This document shows, in pieces, positions 55,506 to 63,418 of a stretch of DNA of 64,000 nucleotides. Numbering within the stretch: the stretch's first letter is position 1; each line of letters opens with the position of its first letter. The stretch comes from Paraflavitalea devenefica. GTDB taxonomy: Bacteria; Bacteroidota; Bacteroidia; Chitinophagales; Chitinophagaceae. Below the pieces are notes generated by a model. The model saw only the letters and a program-made list of their open reading frames with translations, searched no databases and was not told where the DNA came from. The position numbers and the translations under genes are program-made. Location: positions 2,232,001 through 2,296,000 of the forward strand of contig NZ_JAARML010000001.1 of assembly GCF_011759375.1 (NCBI RefSeq), read 5' to 3'.

Positions 55506-56435
55506 ATGAAGAAGATCCTTATTGCTTGTTGCTTGCTTGTTCAAACCGCATTCCTTGCTGCACAATCCTCAGATCCCGTCTACTTCTTTTCTTACTTCAA
55601 AGGCAATGGCGAAGATGGCCTGCACCTGGCTTATAGCTATGATGGATATAGCTGGACTGCTCTGCGGGGCGATAGCTCTTTTCTGAAACCCACGGTGAGT
55701 AAGGACAAATTGATGCGCGACCCCTGCATTGTACGCGGACCCGATGGCACTTACCACATGGTATGGACGGTGAGTTGGAATGAGAGAGGCATTGGTTATG
55801 CCAGCTCCACAGACCTGGTGCATTGGAGTGAACAGCAATACATTCCTGTGATGGAACATGAGCCCACAGCTCGCAACTGCTGGGCGCCGGAGATATTCTA
55901 TGATGCCCGCAAAAAAGAATACATGATCTACTGGGCCACTACCATTCCCGGCCGCTTCAGCAATGGAGATACTGCCGGTGATGATAAATACAATCACCGC
56001 ATGTATTATGTGACCACCAAAGACTTTAAAACCTTCACTCCCACGAAGCTCTTGTACGATAAAGATTTCAATGTAATTGACGCTACCATTCAGCAGAACG
56101 GTAAACAATATGTGATGTTCCTGAAAGATGAAACCAGGAAGCCACCGCAAAAGAACCTGCGTGTAGCTACCAGTAAAAACTTAACAGCCGGCTATAGTTC
56201 TCCTTCTGCTCCCATCACCGGTAAATATTGGGCGGAAGGGCCTACTGTTATCAAGATCAATGGCAACTGGATCGTTTATTTTGATAAATACACCGAACAT
56301 AAATATGGTGCTGTTCAATCACCCGACCTGCAACACTGGACAGATATCTCTGATAAGGTCAGCTTTCCCAAAGGTACCCGGCATGGCACGGTGTTTACCA
56401 TCACAAAGGAAGAGTTTGCAAGACTGAACCCGTAA
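55506..56435 (+). CDS. GH43-family secreted glycosidase
   Basis: The 309-residue protein has a signal peptide (MKKILIACCLLVQTAFLAAQ) from the ATG at 55506; the frame upstream to 55440 overlaps DUF4450 and is rejected. It shows GH43-type propeller blades: KLMRDPCIVRGPDGTYHMVW, then NCWAPEIFYDARKKEYMIYW, VIDATIQQNGKQYVMFLKD and KYWAEGPTVIKINGNWIVYF. The RDP Asp, the IDAT Asp and the EGPT Glu fit the family's catalytic trio. It probably removes arabinose or galactose from side chains. It is the last gene of the main enzyme run. Confidence 0.87.
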   Translation: MKKILIACCLLVQTAFLAAQSSDPVYFFSYFKGNGEDGLHLAYSYDGYSWTALRGDSSFLKPTVSKDKLMRDPCIVRGPDGTYHMVWTVSWNERGIGYASSTDLVHWSEQQYIPVMEHEPTARNCWAPEIFYDARKKEYMIYWATTIPGRFSNGDTAGDDKYNHRMYYVTTKDFKTFTPTKLLYDKDFNVIDATIQQNGKQYVMFLKDETRKPPQKNLRVATSKNLTAGYSSPSAPITGKYWAEGPTVIKINGNWIVYFDKYTEHKYGAVQSPDLQHWTDISDKVSFPKGTRHGTVFTITKEEFARLNP

Positions 56436-56441
56436 TCCCGT

Positions 56442-56486
56442 CAGGATGCCGCAGGACAGCCACACCATCTTCCCTGCAAAACTTTC
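56442..56486 (+). promoter_or_regulatory. Weak decamer-type site upstream of the 11-bp array
   Basis: CAGGATGCCG and CAGGACAGCC lie back to back (56442-56461). A 17-bp spacer leads to AAACTTTC (56479-56486), a poor -7 match. The layout copies the other decamer sites, but the box is degenerate. Confidence 0.35.
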
Positions 56487-56533
56487 AGTTTAAAAACATT
56501 ACCATCGAAGCGGGAGGCTGCTTTTATGGTTCG

Positions 56534-56709
56534 ATCATCCACCTATCATCAACCTGCCATCCTGGGGTCATCTTAGGGTCATCCTAGGGTTTTCCTGGGG
56601 TTTAAACCTTAGGAAAACCCTAAGAAAACCTGAAGAATACCTGAAGGGTACCCTAAAAAGGCCGAACCAAAGTCGAACCAAAGTACTATCTTAGTACTAC
56701 CTTAAGGCT
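56534..56709. repeat. 11-bp-period quasi-tandem array (16 units, no indel)
   Basis: Reading from 56534 in steps of 11 gives ATCATCCACCT, ATCATCAACCT, GCCATCCTGGG, GTCATCTTAGG, GTCATCCTAGG, GTTTTCCTGGG, GTTTAAACCTT, AGGAAAACCCT, AAGAAAACCTG, AAGAATACCTG, AAGGGTACCCT and so on to ACCTTAAGGCT. Neighbouring units share one half and change the other. It fills most of the 312-bp gap before the 107-residue gene and ends 38 bp before its ATG. Confidence 0.8.
56583..56624. repeat. 42-bp imperfect palindrome at the centre of the array
   Basis: Arms 56583-56603 and 56604-56624 pair over 21 positions with one mismatch and two G-T pairs, with no loop (centre TTTAAA). It marks the point where array units flip orientation. 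Confidence 0.75.
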
Positions 56710-56747
56710 CCCTCGAATAGTAGCATAAAACAGTAAAACAACTTTTT

Positions 56748-57071
56748 ATGGCTATCAGTAAAAATCTATTAGTGGGAAAACTCTCCGGTCACCTGGCCAA
56801 ACAGATCGTATTCAAGCAATACGGCGATAAAACGGTGGTTAGCAGTTATCCCAATATGAGCCGCCGCAAGCTCAGCCCCAAGCAACTACGTGTTAATACA
56901 ATCATGGAAGAGGCCAATTACGAGGCCAAAAGGATTATGGCCGATGAGGCATTGCGACATGAAGCACAGGTACGGCTAAATGTAACCAGCAATAAATTAT
57001 ATACTTCGCTGATAAGGGAGTATTTTAAGACTATGCAGGCAAACAAGGAAACTACTCCTAAAAAGAAGTGA
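56748..57071 (+). CDS. Small basic protein of unknown function, 107 residues
   Basis: I do not recognise a named family. The protein has no signal peptide or membrane segment. It begins MAISKNLLVGKLSGHLAKQI, has a basic middle (MSRRKLSPKQLRVN) and a long helical second half rich in Glu, Ala and Arg, ending in TTPKKK. The frame has typical codon use and a clear ATG 38 bp after the 11-bp-period array. Its charge would suit nucleic acid binding, but that is only a guess. It is convergent with the methylase gene (39 bp apart). Confidence 0.75.
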   Translation: MAISKNLLVGKLSGHLAKQIVFKQYGDKTVVSSYPNMSRRKLSPKQLRVNTIMEEANYEAKRIMADEALRHEAQVRLNVTSNKLYTSLIREYFKTMQANKETTPKKK

Positions 57072-57110
57072 CTCCTTTCGTTTGCATCGCAAGGGAAAAA
57101 TCGTTACTGC

Positions 57111-59582
57111 TTAAGCTGAGTAGGTTGTGTTGACGAGATGTAAAATATCCCTGTCAGCTTCTTCTATGCTTTTTCTGCTGGCGGCTTTGGCATAAACAGC
57201 CTCTTTTAGCTTATTGCCGATCTGGTTTTGTATTTCCTGGTTGGGCAAAATGATCTGTATCTTTTTCAGATCGGAAGAGCGGATACTTTGAAGAATGGAG
57301 CCGCTGGCTATTCTTTCCAGTTGCATTTGTCCGTATTGGGAATTCAGGAAGGAAACGATGTAATAGGGATTGACTTCTTTTTGAATGGTGATATTGATCA
57401 GGAAACCGGAGGCAACACCGCCCACCAGGTCGGGTGGGATATTGGCTGCAATGCCGGAATTACCAGCCCTGGTCATTACAATGGAATGTTCATTGACCGT
57501 ATTCTTGATCACTTCTTTATCCGTCTTTAAACACTGTTTAATATACTTCAGGTTCTCAAAGTCAATCCCCTCTTTGGTAATGCTGCTTACCAATATATAA
57601 GGGATGCCTTCATTTTTGGCTGTATAAATGGATGCATCAGAGATATTGGCGCCGTTGTGTACCTTCTCAATAATCTTTTCAAACGCTATTACGGCATGGG
57701 TGGTACTGTTTATCTTCAACAGATTGTCAACGTATTTTTGCAGGTAACGCCTGGCAATGAAACTGGGTTCCAGTACCGACTTATCAATGAAAAAGTTGTG
57801 CCCGTCTGATTGTTGGGTAGCGTAGTGGTTAAATACATGAGTAATATCATCTTCAGGGATAGGCCGGCCTTTCTTATCATGCCCGCAATGTTCATTCAGG
57901 GAGATGAACACTTTATCACTTTTTGCCTGCCTGCCTTTTTGGATAAAAAGAACGCTTGTCTTGATCGTCACATGCGGACAGAAAGTGATAAATGGCAGGT
58001 CAACAATGGCAAACAGGCTTCCTTTTTCAAGTATGTAATTCCTTACATATTCCTGCTGCTCATTGCCCAAGATGCCATCGGGCAATACCATGGCCATTCT
58101 TCCGCCCTCTTTCAATAACTCAAAGCACCTTTCAATAAACAGCACCTGCGGCTCTTCCTGCTCTTTCAGTATACCGGTCTTATACCATCGCCCGGCTGAT
58201 GTATCATATTTCCATTTATACCCCAGTTCATATTGTTGTAGCTTATCCTTGCCGGTTACCGGGATCTTACTTCCGAAAGGTGGGTTGGTAATGATCACAT
58301 CAAAACTGCCCCATTCCACGCCAACCTGTGTTGCCTTTTTCCAGGCGGCGGGTCTTTCGAGACTGTCTTCACAAAATATACCGGTGGCGCCATCACCTAC
58401 CAAATTCATATAGGCTTTGGCCACCTTGCTTAAAAAATAGTCTTTGTCAATGCCCCGGAAATTGTTGACGGCTATCTCCCGCTTCCTTTTTTCTATTTGG
58501 TCTTCTTGCCAACCCAGTTGAGTATACTTTTTTGCTGCTTTGGCCCATACGTACCGGAGAGCATCAACCAGGAATCCGCCGCTTCCGCAGGAGGGATCAA
58601 TGATCTTATCCGTTTCAGCAGGATCTATCATATCCACGATCATCCGTACCACATTACGGGGCGTGAAGAACTGTCCCTGGCCTCCTTTCAGTGCATGACC
58701 AATAAAGACTTCGAAAGCATCGGCAATCACATCCCTTTCACTATTCATCAGCGAATAATTTTGCAGCTCGCCTACCACATACACGATAGAAGCGTTATCC
58801 AAAGTAAGCTTGTCTTCGGCTTCGATCACCTCCTGCCTGTTGACCTTAACTTCCTGGAAGAGTTCCATGATACGCTGTACAATAGCTACTTCTTTTTCAT
58901 GGATACCTGCTCTGAACCGCACCATGTCATGGGGGGCGGTGTATTGCTCATCGTATAGCTTACAAAATATCAGGTTGATCAATTGCCGGGCCAGCACTTC
59001 ATCGCGGGTGGCGCCGATGGTATTGGCGGCAAGGTAATTGCGGATGGCCCTGAAAATGGCTTTCAGGTTGTGGGTGGTTTTCAGGTCTTGCCGCCTGAAC
59101 CTGCCAATATCTTCCACCCGCTGGCCGGCCAGGGGAATATTGGGAATCTCCTGGAAAATAATTTTGCCGCCCTTTTCAAGTTTCCTTAGGAATAGCCTTT
59201 CAGCACCGTTGAACCAAACGCCCAGTTCTGCAGAGGAGTGCTGCAGGTAATCTTCCAATTGGTCGCGGCCATCTTTCCGGCTCTTTTTCCTGCATTCCAC
59301 CACCATGCAGAGATCCTGCTCTTTCTTTTTATGATTGGAAAAAACAGCTATATCAGGAAAGGATTCTTTGGGTGCATCCGGTGACTTTGCTTTATTCCGC
59401 ATCTGCGGACGGGTTTGCAACTGCTCTTTGGAATAACCATAGTCTTCCACCAACTGCCTGGAAAACACCTGCACAGCTTCCACCTCTGCCGGTGTTTCTT
59501 TCACCAGCTCCCCTGAAATAAAGTCCGTTATATAACCTTCTTTCACAGCAGGCGGCACAGCAGGGCGTTTTGATGGATTCAT
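57111..59582 (-). CDS. Single-chain restriction-modification enzyme: HsdR-N-like, N6-adenine methylase and specificity domains
   Basis: The 823-residue protein carries three parts. Residues about 40-160 resemble the type I HsdR N-terminal nuclease (Asp77 in FPDIAVF, Glu96 in VVECRKK), but the usual catalytic Lys of ExK is Arg98. Residues about 270-600 are an N6-adenine methylase with DPSCGSGGFL (SAM motif) and NPPFGSK (catalytic motif). Residues about 640-810 are a target-recognition half like HsdS (PYILVSSITKEGIDF ... GSILQSIRSSDLKKIQIILP). It resembles type IIG / fused type I systems and would modify, and perhaps cut, DNA. No separate nuclease or specificity gene is nearby. Confidence 0.88.
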   Translation of the reverse strand: MNPSKRPAVPPAVKEGYITDFISGELVKETPAEVEAVQVFSRQLVEDYGYSKEQLQTRPQMRNKAKSPDAPKESFPDIAVFSNHKKKEQDLCMVVECRKKSRKDGRDQLEDYLQHSSAELGVWFNGAERLFLRKLEKGGKIIFQEIPNIPLAGQRVEDIGRFRRQDLKTTHNLKAIFRAIRNYLAANTIGATRDEVLARQLINLIFCKLYDEQYTAPHDMVRFRAGIHEKEVAIVQRIMELFQEVKVNRQEVIEAEDKLTLDNASIVYVVGELQNYSLMNSERDVIADAFEVFIGHALKGGQGQFFTPRNVVRMIVDMIDPAETDKIIDPSCGSGGFLVDALRYVWAKAAKKYTQLGWQEDQIEKRKREIAVNNFRGIDKDYFLSKVAKAYMNLVGDGATGIFCEDSLERPAAWKKATQVGVEWGSFDVIITNPPFGSKIPVTGKDKLQQYELGYKWKYDTSAGRWYKTGILKEQEEPQVLFIERCFELLKEGGRMAMVLPDGILGNEQQEYVRNYILEKGSLFAIVDLPFITFCPHVTIKTSVLFIQKGRQAKSDKVFISLNEHCGHDKKGRPIPEDDITHVFNHYATQQSDGHNFFIDKSVLEPSFIARRYLQKYVDNLLKINSTTHAVIAFEKIIEKVHNGANISDASIYTAKNEGIPYILVSSITKEGIDFENLKYIKQCLKTDKEVIKNTVNEHSIVMTRAGNSGIAANIPPDLVGGVASGFLINITIQKEVNPYYIVSFLNSQYGQMQLERIASGSILQSIRSSDLKKIQIILPNQEIQNQIGNKLKEAVYAKAASRKSIEEADRDILHLVNTTYSA

Positions 59583-59820
59583 ATTTTTCCCAATCTGTAC
59601 TAAAGATATTTCTAAACATAGAAAAAACCAGCACTAACTTTAATGTTATAAATTGGGCAACGGTTACAGATAGGTGGCAAGCAGCAATGGATCTGTGAAG
59701 CCAAAAAACGCAAGCAACAGGTTATATTCCCAATAATAAGTTAAAAGCATTGCTTGCTGTTTACCTCTTTTCCGGAAACAAAAGCCTTCTTATAATTTAA
59801 TAAAGAATATTTATATATAC

Positions 59821-60285
59821 ATGAAAGTTCTGATCTCCTTTCTGCTGCTATCAGCCGCGCTATTATCTTCCGCACAGGACGGATCGGATATATGGTATAT
59901 TCGTGTCCAGGCCCTGGACACATCCTATCTGCAGGAATTTGCTCACCTGGACTTCTACCGGCGATCATTCCATGGCTCTCCACTTGATACGGTTAGTATA
60001 CCTGTCAACGGAAAACCGGTGAAATTTGTAGAGCGCAGAAAAGACAATGGTTTCAATAACTGGTTTATAGAGCAATACCTGGAATCGCTGGAAATGGTGG
60101 ACAAGGTGAAATTGCGCATTGAAAAATGCCAGCTCAAAGAGATTAGAGCTGATTCGGTTTTAGTGATCAACTACTTTGCCTGTTATGATGCCCATAATAA
60201 ACGATTGGCTGACCAGGCATTTCAGCAGCAATGCTGGTTCAAAAAAGATATAATCACAGAAGTATTGATACACCGGGAAAGATAG
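59821..60285 (+). CDS. Secreted hypothetical protein, 154 residues
   Basis: Family unknown to me. It has a clear signal peptide (MKVLISFLLLSAALLSSAQD) and a soluble mature part with mixed alpha/beta character (WYIRVQALDTSYLQEFAHLD, EMVDKVKLRIEKCQLKEI). The ATG at 59821 is preceded by a very AT-rich stretch (59785-59820) that could hold its promoter, although no clean TAnnTTTG is seen. It lies between the restriction-modification gene and the PL11 gene with no evident operon partner. Confidence 0.7.
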   Translation: MKVLISFLLLSAALLSSAQDGSDIWYIRVQALDTSYLQEFAHLDFYRRSFHGSPLDTVSIPVNGKPVKFVERRKDNGFNNWFIEQYLESLEMVDKVKLRIEKCQLKEIRADSVLVINYFACYDAHNKRLADQAFQQQCWFKKDIITEVLIHRER

Positions 60286-60628
60286 GCCGCCGGCAACAGG
60301 GGCGATAGAGGAAAGTGTTTGTTGTATATCAAGAGCAAAGTACCCGGAACTGTATGATTAACTTGCGATGATCTTTCTCCATGACGGTACAGGATAGCCA
60401 ACAGTTAGCATTATTCTAAATTTATATGCTTGCATTTGCTAATAATAAGACTGCATACAACATGCAGGTACTCTCTCCGGTTTTTTAACTCTCCCCGGGG
60501 CATTATCAGCCTGTTATTTTAGCCGTGAAAATAAATCCAGGATGTGAATCTGGTTGTTGCACGCTCGACTGTTGACGCTTTTACGTCAGCGGCCCGGACC
60601 TCGTTTTCTTTAACCAAACATAAGCCAT
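60286..60628. other. 343-bp non-coding region upstream of the first PL11 gene
   Basis: No gene was found. It contains one decamer-type site with a -7-like box (60380-60424), which would give a leader of about 200 nt before the PL11 start. The rest shows no repeats or terminator of note. Confidence 0.6.
60380..60424 (+). promoter_or_regulatory. Decamer-type site upstream of the first PL11 gene
   Basis: A degenerate first decamer CATGACGGTA is followed by CAGGATAGCC (60390-60399). After exactly 17 bp comes TAAATTTA (60417-60424). The spacing matches the sites upstream of SusC and GH106. Confidence 0.5.
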
Positions 60629-63220
60629 ATGAAATGTTCTCTACTGTGTGCTACACGGGGTATTAGCTTGCGCCCCGGGCAACACCGCTTTGCCAGGCTC
60701 CTCAGCCGGAAGCTATCCTTCTTTCTCTGCTGTTTATTGATCAGTTGTGCATTGCATGCCCAGTACCAGATGGAGTACCTGGGCAGAGGTGTGGTGGCTG
60801 TACGCACCAGCAGCAGCCAGGTATATGTAGGCTGGCGTATGCTGGGTACCGATCCCTCTGGTATTGCTTTCAACGTGTACCGGGGCGCTACGAAGATCAA
60901 TGTTTCACCCATCACCGGTTCTACCAATGTGGTGGACAATGTGAGCACCAATGACACCTATACCGTGCGGCCGGTGATCGGTGGTGTGGAACAGACCGCT
61001 TCTGCCGGAGCAGGCGTTACTACACAGACCTACCTCAACGTGCCGCTGCAAATACCGGCTGGCGGTACCACACCCAGTGGCGAAGCCTATACCTACACTG
61101 CCAATGATGCCTCTGTAGGCGACCTGGACGGTGACGGCGAATATGAGATCATATTGAAGTGGGACCCTACCAATGCCAAAGACAATTCACAAAGCGGCTA
61201 TACCGGTAATGTGTACATTGATGCCTACAAGCTCAATGGTACCCGCCTGTGGCGTATTGACCTGGGCCGTAATATCAGGGCCGGCGCGCATTACACACAG
61301 TTCCTGGTGTATGACTTTGATGGCGACGGCAAGGCCGAAATGGCCTGCAAAACAGCCGATGCTACCCGCGATGGCGCGGGCACTTATATCGGCAGTTCTT
61401 CTGCCGATTACCGCAATTCCAGCGGCTATGTGCTCACCGGACCGGAATTTCTCACGGTATTCAATGGACAAACAGGTGCAGCCATGGCTACCACCAACTA
61501 CCTGCCTGCAAGAGGAACGGTATCCTCCTGGGGCGATAACTATGGTAACCGCGTAGATCGTTTTGTGGCCAATGTAGCCTACCTCGATGGTCAGCGTCCC
61601 AGCATGGTGTTTGGCCGCGGTTATTATACCCGCCTGGTGCGTGTGGCCTGGGACTGGCGCAATGGCCAGCTTACACAACGCTGGAATTTTGACAGCAACA
61701 ATTCCGGCAACAGCGCCTATGCCGGCCAGGGCAATCACCAGGTAAGTGTAGCCGATATTGACGGCGACGGCAGGCAGGAAACCATCAATGGTTCCAGCGC
61801 CATCAATGATAATGGTACCGGTTCCTGGGCCAATGGTATGGGCCACGGCGATGCCCTGCATGTAAGTGATATGGACCCCGACAGGGCCGGACTGGAAATA
61901 TGGCAGCCTTATGAAAGTCCGGGCAGTAATGGGCAGGTAGGCGCCGCCCTGGTGAATGCCGCCAATGGTGCAAGGTTGTGGACTGTTGCAGAGGCCAGTG
62001 CCGATGTGGGCCGCGGACTGGCAGCAGATATTGATCCGCGTTATAAAGGATATGAATGCTGGGCTTCCCGTGGCGGATTGTATACCTGTAAAGGTGTACA
62101 GATAACGACTACTAAACCCTCTATCAACTTTGCGGTATGGTGGGATGCCGATCTTTCCAGAGAACTGCTGGATGGCACCACCATTAGCAAATGGAATTAC
62201 AGTTCTTCTTCTGTAAGTACGCTATTATCGGCCAGCGGCACCGCCTCCAACAATAGCACCAAGGCCACGCCGGCATTGAGTGCAGATGTATTGGGCGACT
62301 GGCGCGAAGAGGTGATCCTGCGAGCTTCTGATAACAGCGCCTTGAGAATATACACCACTACGATACTGGCCACCAATCGCATCTACACCCTCATGCACGA
62401 TCCACAATACCGCATGGCCATTGCCTGGCAGAACACGGCTTACAACCAACCGCCGCATCCGGGCTTTTACCTGGGTACCGATATGAGTGCACCACCCACG
62501 CCCAATATTGTGATGGTGGGCGCACCGCCACCAAGTGGTAATAGTATTACGATACAGGAAAACACCACCGGTTTCTGCAGTGTGGATGGAACAGTAGATA
62601 ATAACAATGCCGGCTTTACGGGCACTGGTTTTGCCAATGGCAATAATGCTGCCAATGCTGGTGTAAACTGGCGTATTACCACCCCTGCTGCCGGCAGCTA
62701 TAACCTCAACTGGCGCTATTCCAATGGAGGTGGCGCCGACAGGCCTGCGCGATTATTGGTGAATGGCAGTACGGCTGTAGCCAGCATTGGTTTCCCGGCT
62801 ACTGCCAACTGGACCACCTGGACCAATGTATCAACCAATGTTTCCCTGCCGGCTGGTACGGTGAACCTGCGCCTGGAAGGTATCAATGCTACAGGCCCCG
62901 CCAATATTGATAACCTTGTTATAACAGGCAATAACCCGGCAGCGGTGAGTTGCACCGGCGCCAGGATCGCCCTGAGCGATGTACATGCTGCGGACGAACG
63001 CATCAGGATCGCTGTGTATCCCAATCCTTCGCCCACTGTGTTTTTCTTAACAGCGCCGGGCGCTTTCCATTATGAAGCCTATGATGCAACAGGACGACTG
63101 ATTGAGAAAGGGAAAGGACAAAATAAAGTACAGGTAGGAACTGCCTGGGGTGCAGGATGGTACCTGGTGAAGATTATACATAATGATAAAACCATTTCGA
63201 CGAAGGTGACGAAGCAGTGA
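60629..63220 (+). CDS. PL11 rhamnogalacturonan lyase with carbohydrate-binding domain and T9SS sorting domain
   Basis: The 863-residue protein has a long signal peptide (about 45 residues, ending SCALHAQ). The PL11 catalytic propeller starts at QMEYLGRGVVAVRTSSSQVY and carries calcium-binding repeats (GDLDGDGEYE, YDFDGDGKAE, ADIDGDGRQE). Residues about 645-780 are a CBM6/35-like module. Residues from about 795 form a type IX secretion C-terminal domain (IRIAVYPNPSPTVF ... GAGWYLVKIIHNDKTIS). It would cut the rhamnogalacturonan-I backbone by beta-elimination at the cell surface, producing the unsaturated ends used by GH105. Confidence 0.95.
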   Translation: MKCSLLCATRGISLRPGQHRFARLLSRKLSFFLCCLLISCALHAQYQMEYLGRGVVAVRTSSSQVYVGWRMLGTDPSGIAFNVYRGATKINVSPITGSTNVVDNVSTNDTYTVRPVIGGVEQTASAGAGVTTQTYLNVPLQIPAGGTTPSGEAYTYTANDASVGDLDGDGEYEIILKWDPTNAKDNSQSGYTGNVYIDAYKLNGTRLWRIDLGRNIRAGAHYTQFLVYDFDGDGKAEMACKTADATRDGAGTYIGSSSADYRNSSGYVLTGPEFLTVFNGQTGAAMATTNYLPARGTVSSWGDNYGNRVDRFVANVAYLDGQRPSMVFGRGYYTRLVRVAWDWRNGQLTQRWNFDSNNSGNSAYAGQGNHQVSVADIDGDGRQETINGSSAINDNGTGSWANGMGHGDALHVSDMDPDRAGLEIWQPYESPGSNGQVGAALVNAANGARLWTVAEASADVGRGLAADIDPRYKGYECWASRGGLYTCKGVQITTTKPSINFAVWWDADLSRELLDGTTISKWNYSSSSVSTLLSASGTASNNSTKATPALSADVLGDWREEVILRASDNSALRIYTTTILATNRIYTLMHDPQYRMAIAWQNTAYNQPPHPGFYLGTDMSAPPTPNIVMVGAPPPSGNSITIQENTTGFCSVDGTVDNNNAGFTGTGFANGNNAANAGVNWRITTPAAGSYNLNWRYSNGGGADRPARLLVNGSTAVASIGFPATANWTTWTNVSTNVSLPAGTVNLRLEGINATGPANIDNLVITGNNPAAVSCTGARIALSDVHAADERIRIAVYPNPSPTVFFLTAPGAFHYEAYDATGRLIEKGKGQNKVQVGTAWGAGWYLVKIIHNDKTISTKVTKQ

Positions 63221-63243
63221 TGAATGGCAATCGGCAAATGACG

Positions 63244-63276
63244 AGTGGCGAGTGGTTCTTTGTATCACTCGCCACT
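63244..63276 (+). terminator. Intrinsic terminator after the first PL11 gene
   Basis: AGTGGCGAGTG and CACTCGCCACT form a perfect 11-bp stem around an 11-nt loop, followed by TTGCTTTT. It starts 24 bp after the stop codon. Confidence 0.75.
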
Positions 63277-63284
63277 TTGCTTTT

Positions 63285-63329
63285 CAGAACAGTACAGGAT
63301 GGACAACCCCGCAAGCCACACTACCTTTT
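63285..63329 (+). promoter_or_regulatory. Decamer-type site upstream of the second PL11 gene
   Basis: CAGAACAGTA then CAGGATGGAC (63295-63304), a 17-bp spacer, then TACCTTTT (63322-63329), one base off TAnnTTTG, 89 bp before the ATG at 63419. Confidence 0.5.
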
Positions 63330-63418
63330 CAACGTCAAAAACGGCGCTGATCATTATTAGTGGATGGATGTGATGCAACGATTATGATGGCAGCCACGAC
63401 TTGCATTTTAGTAGCTAT

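Noticed and set aside
56534..56709. Reading the periodic array as a CRISPR array
   Set aside because: There are no conserved 20-40-bp repeats with unique spacers, the period is 11 bp, and no cas genes are present.
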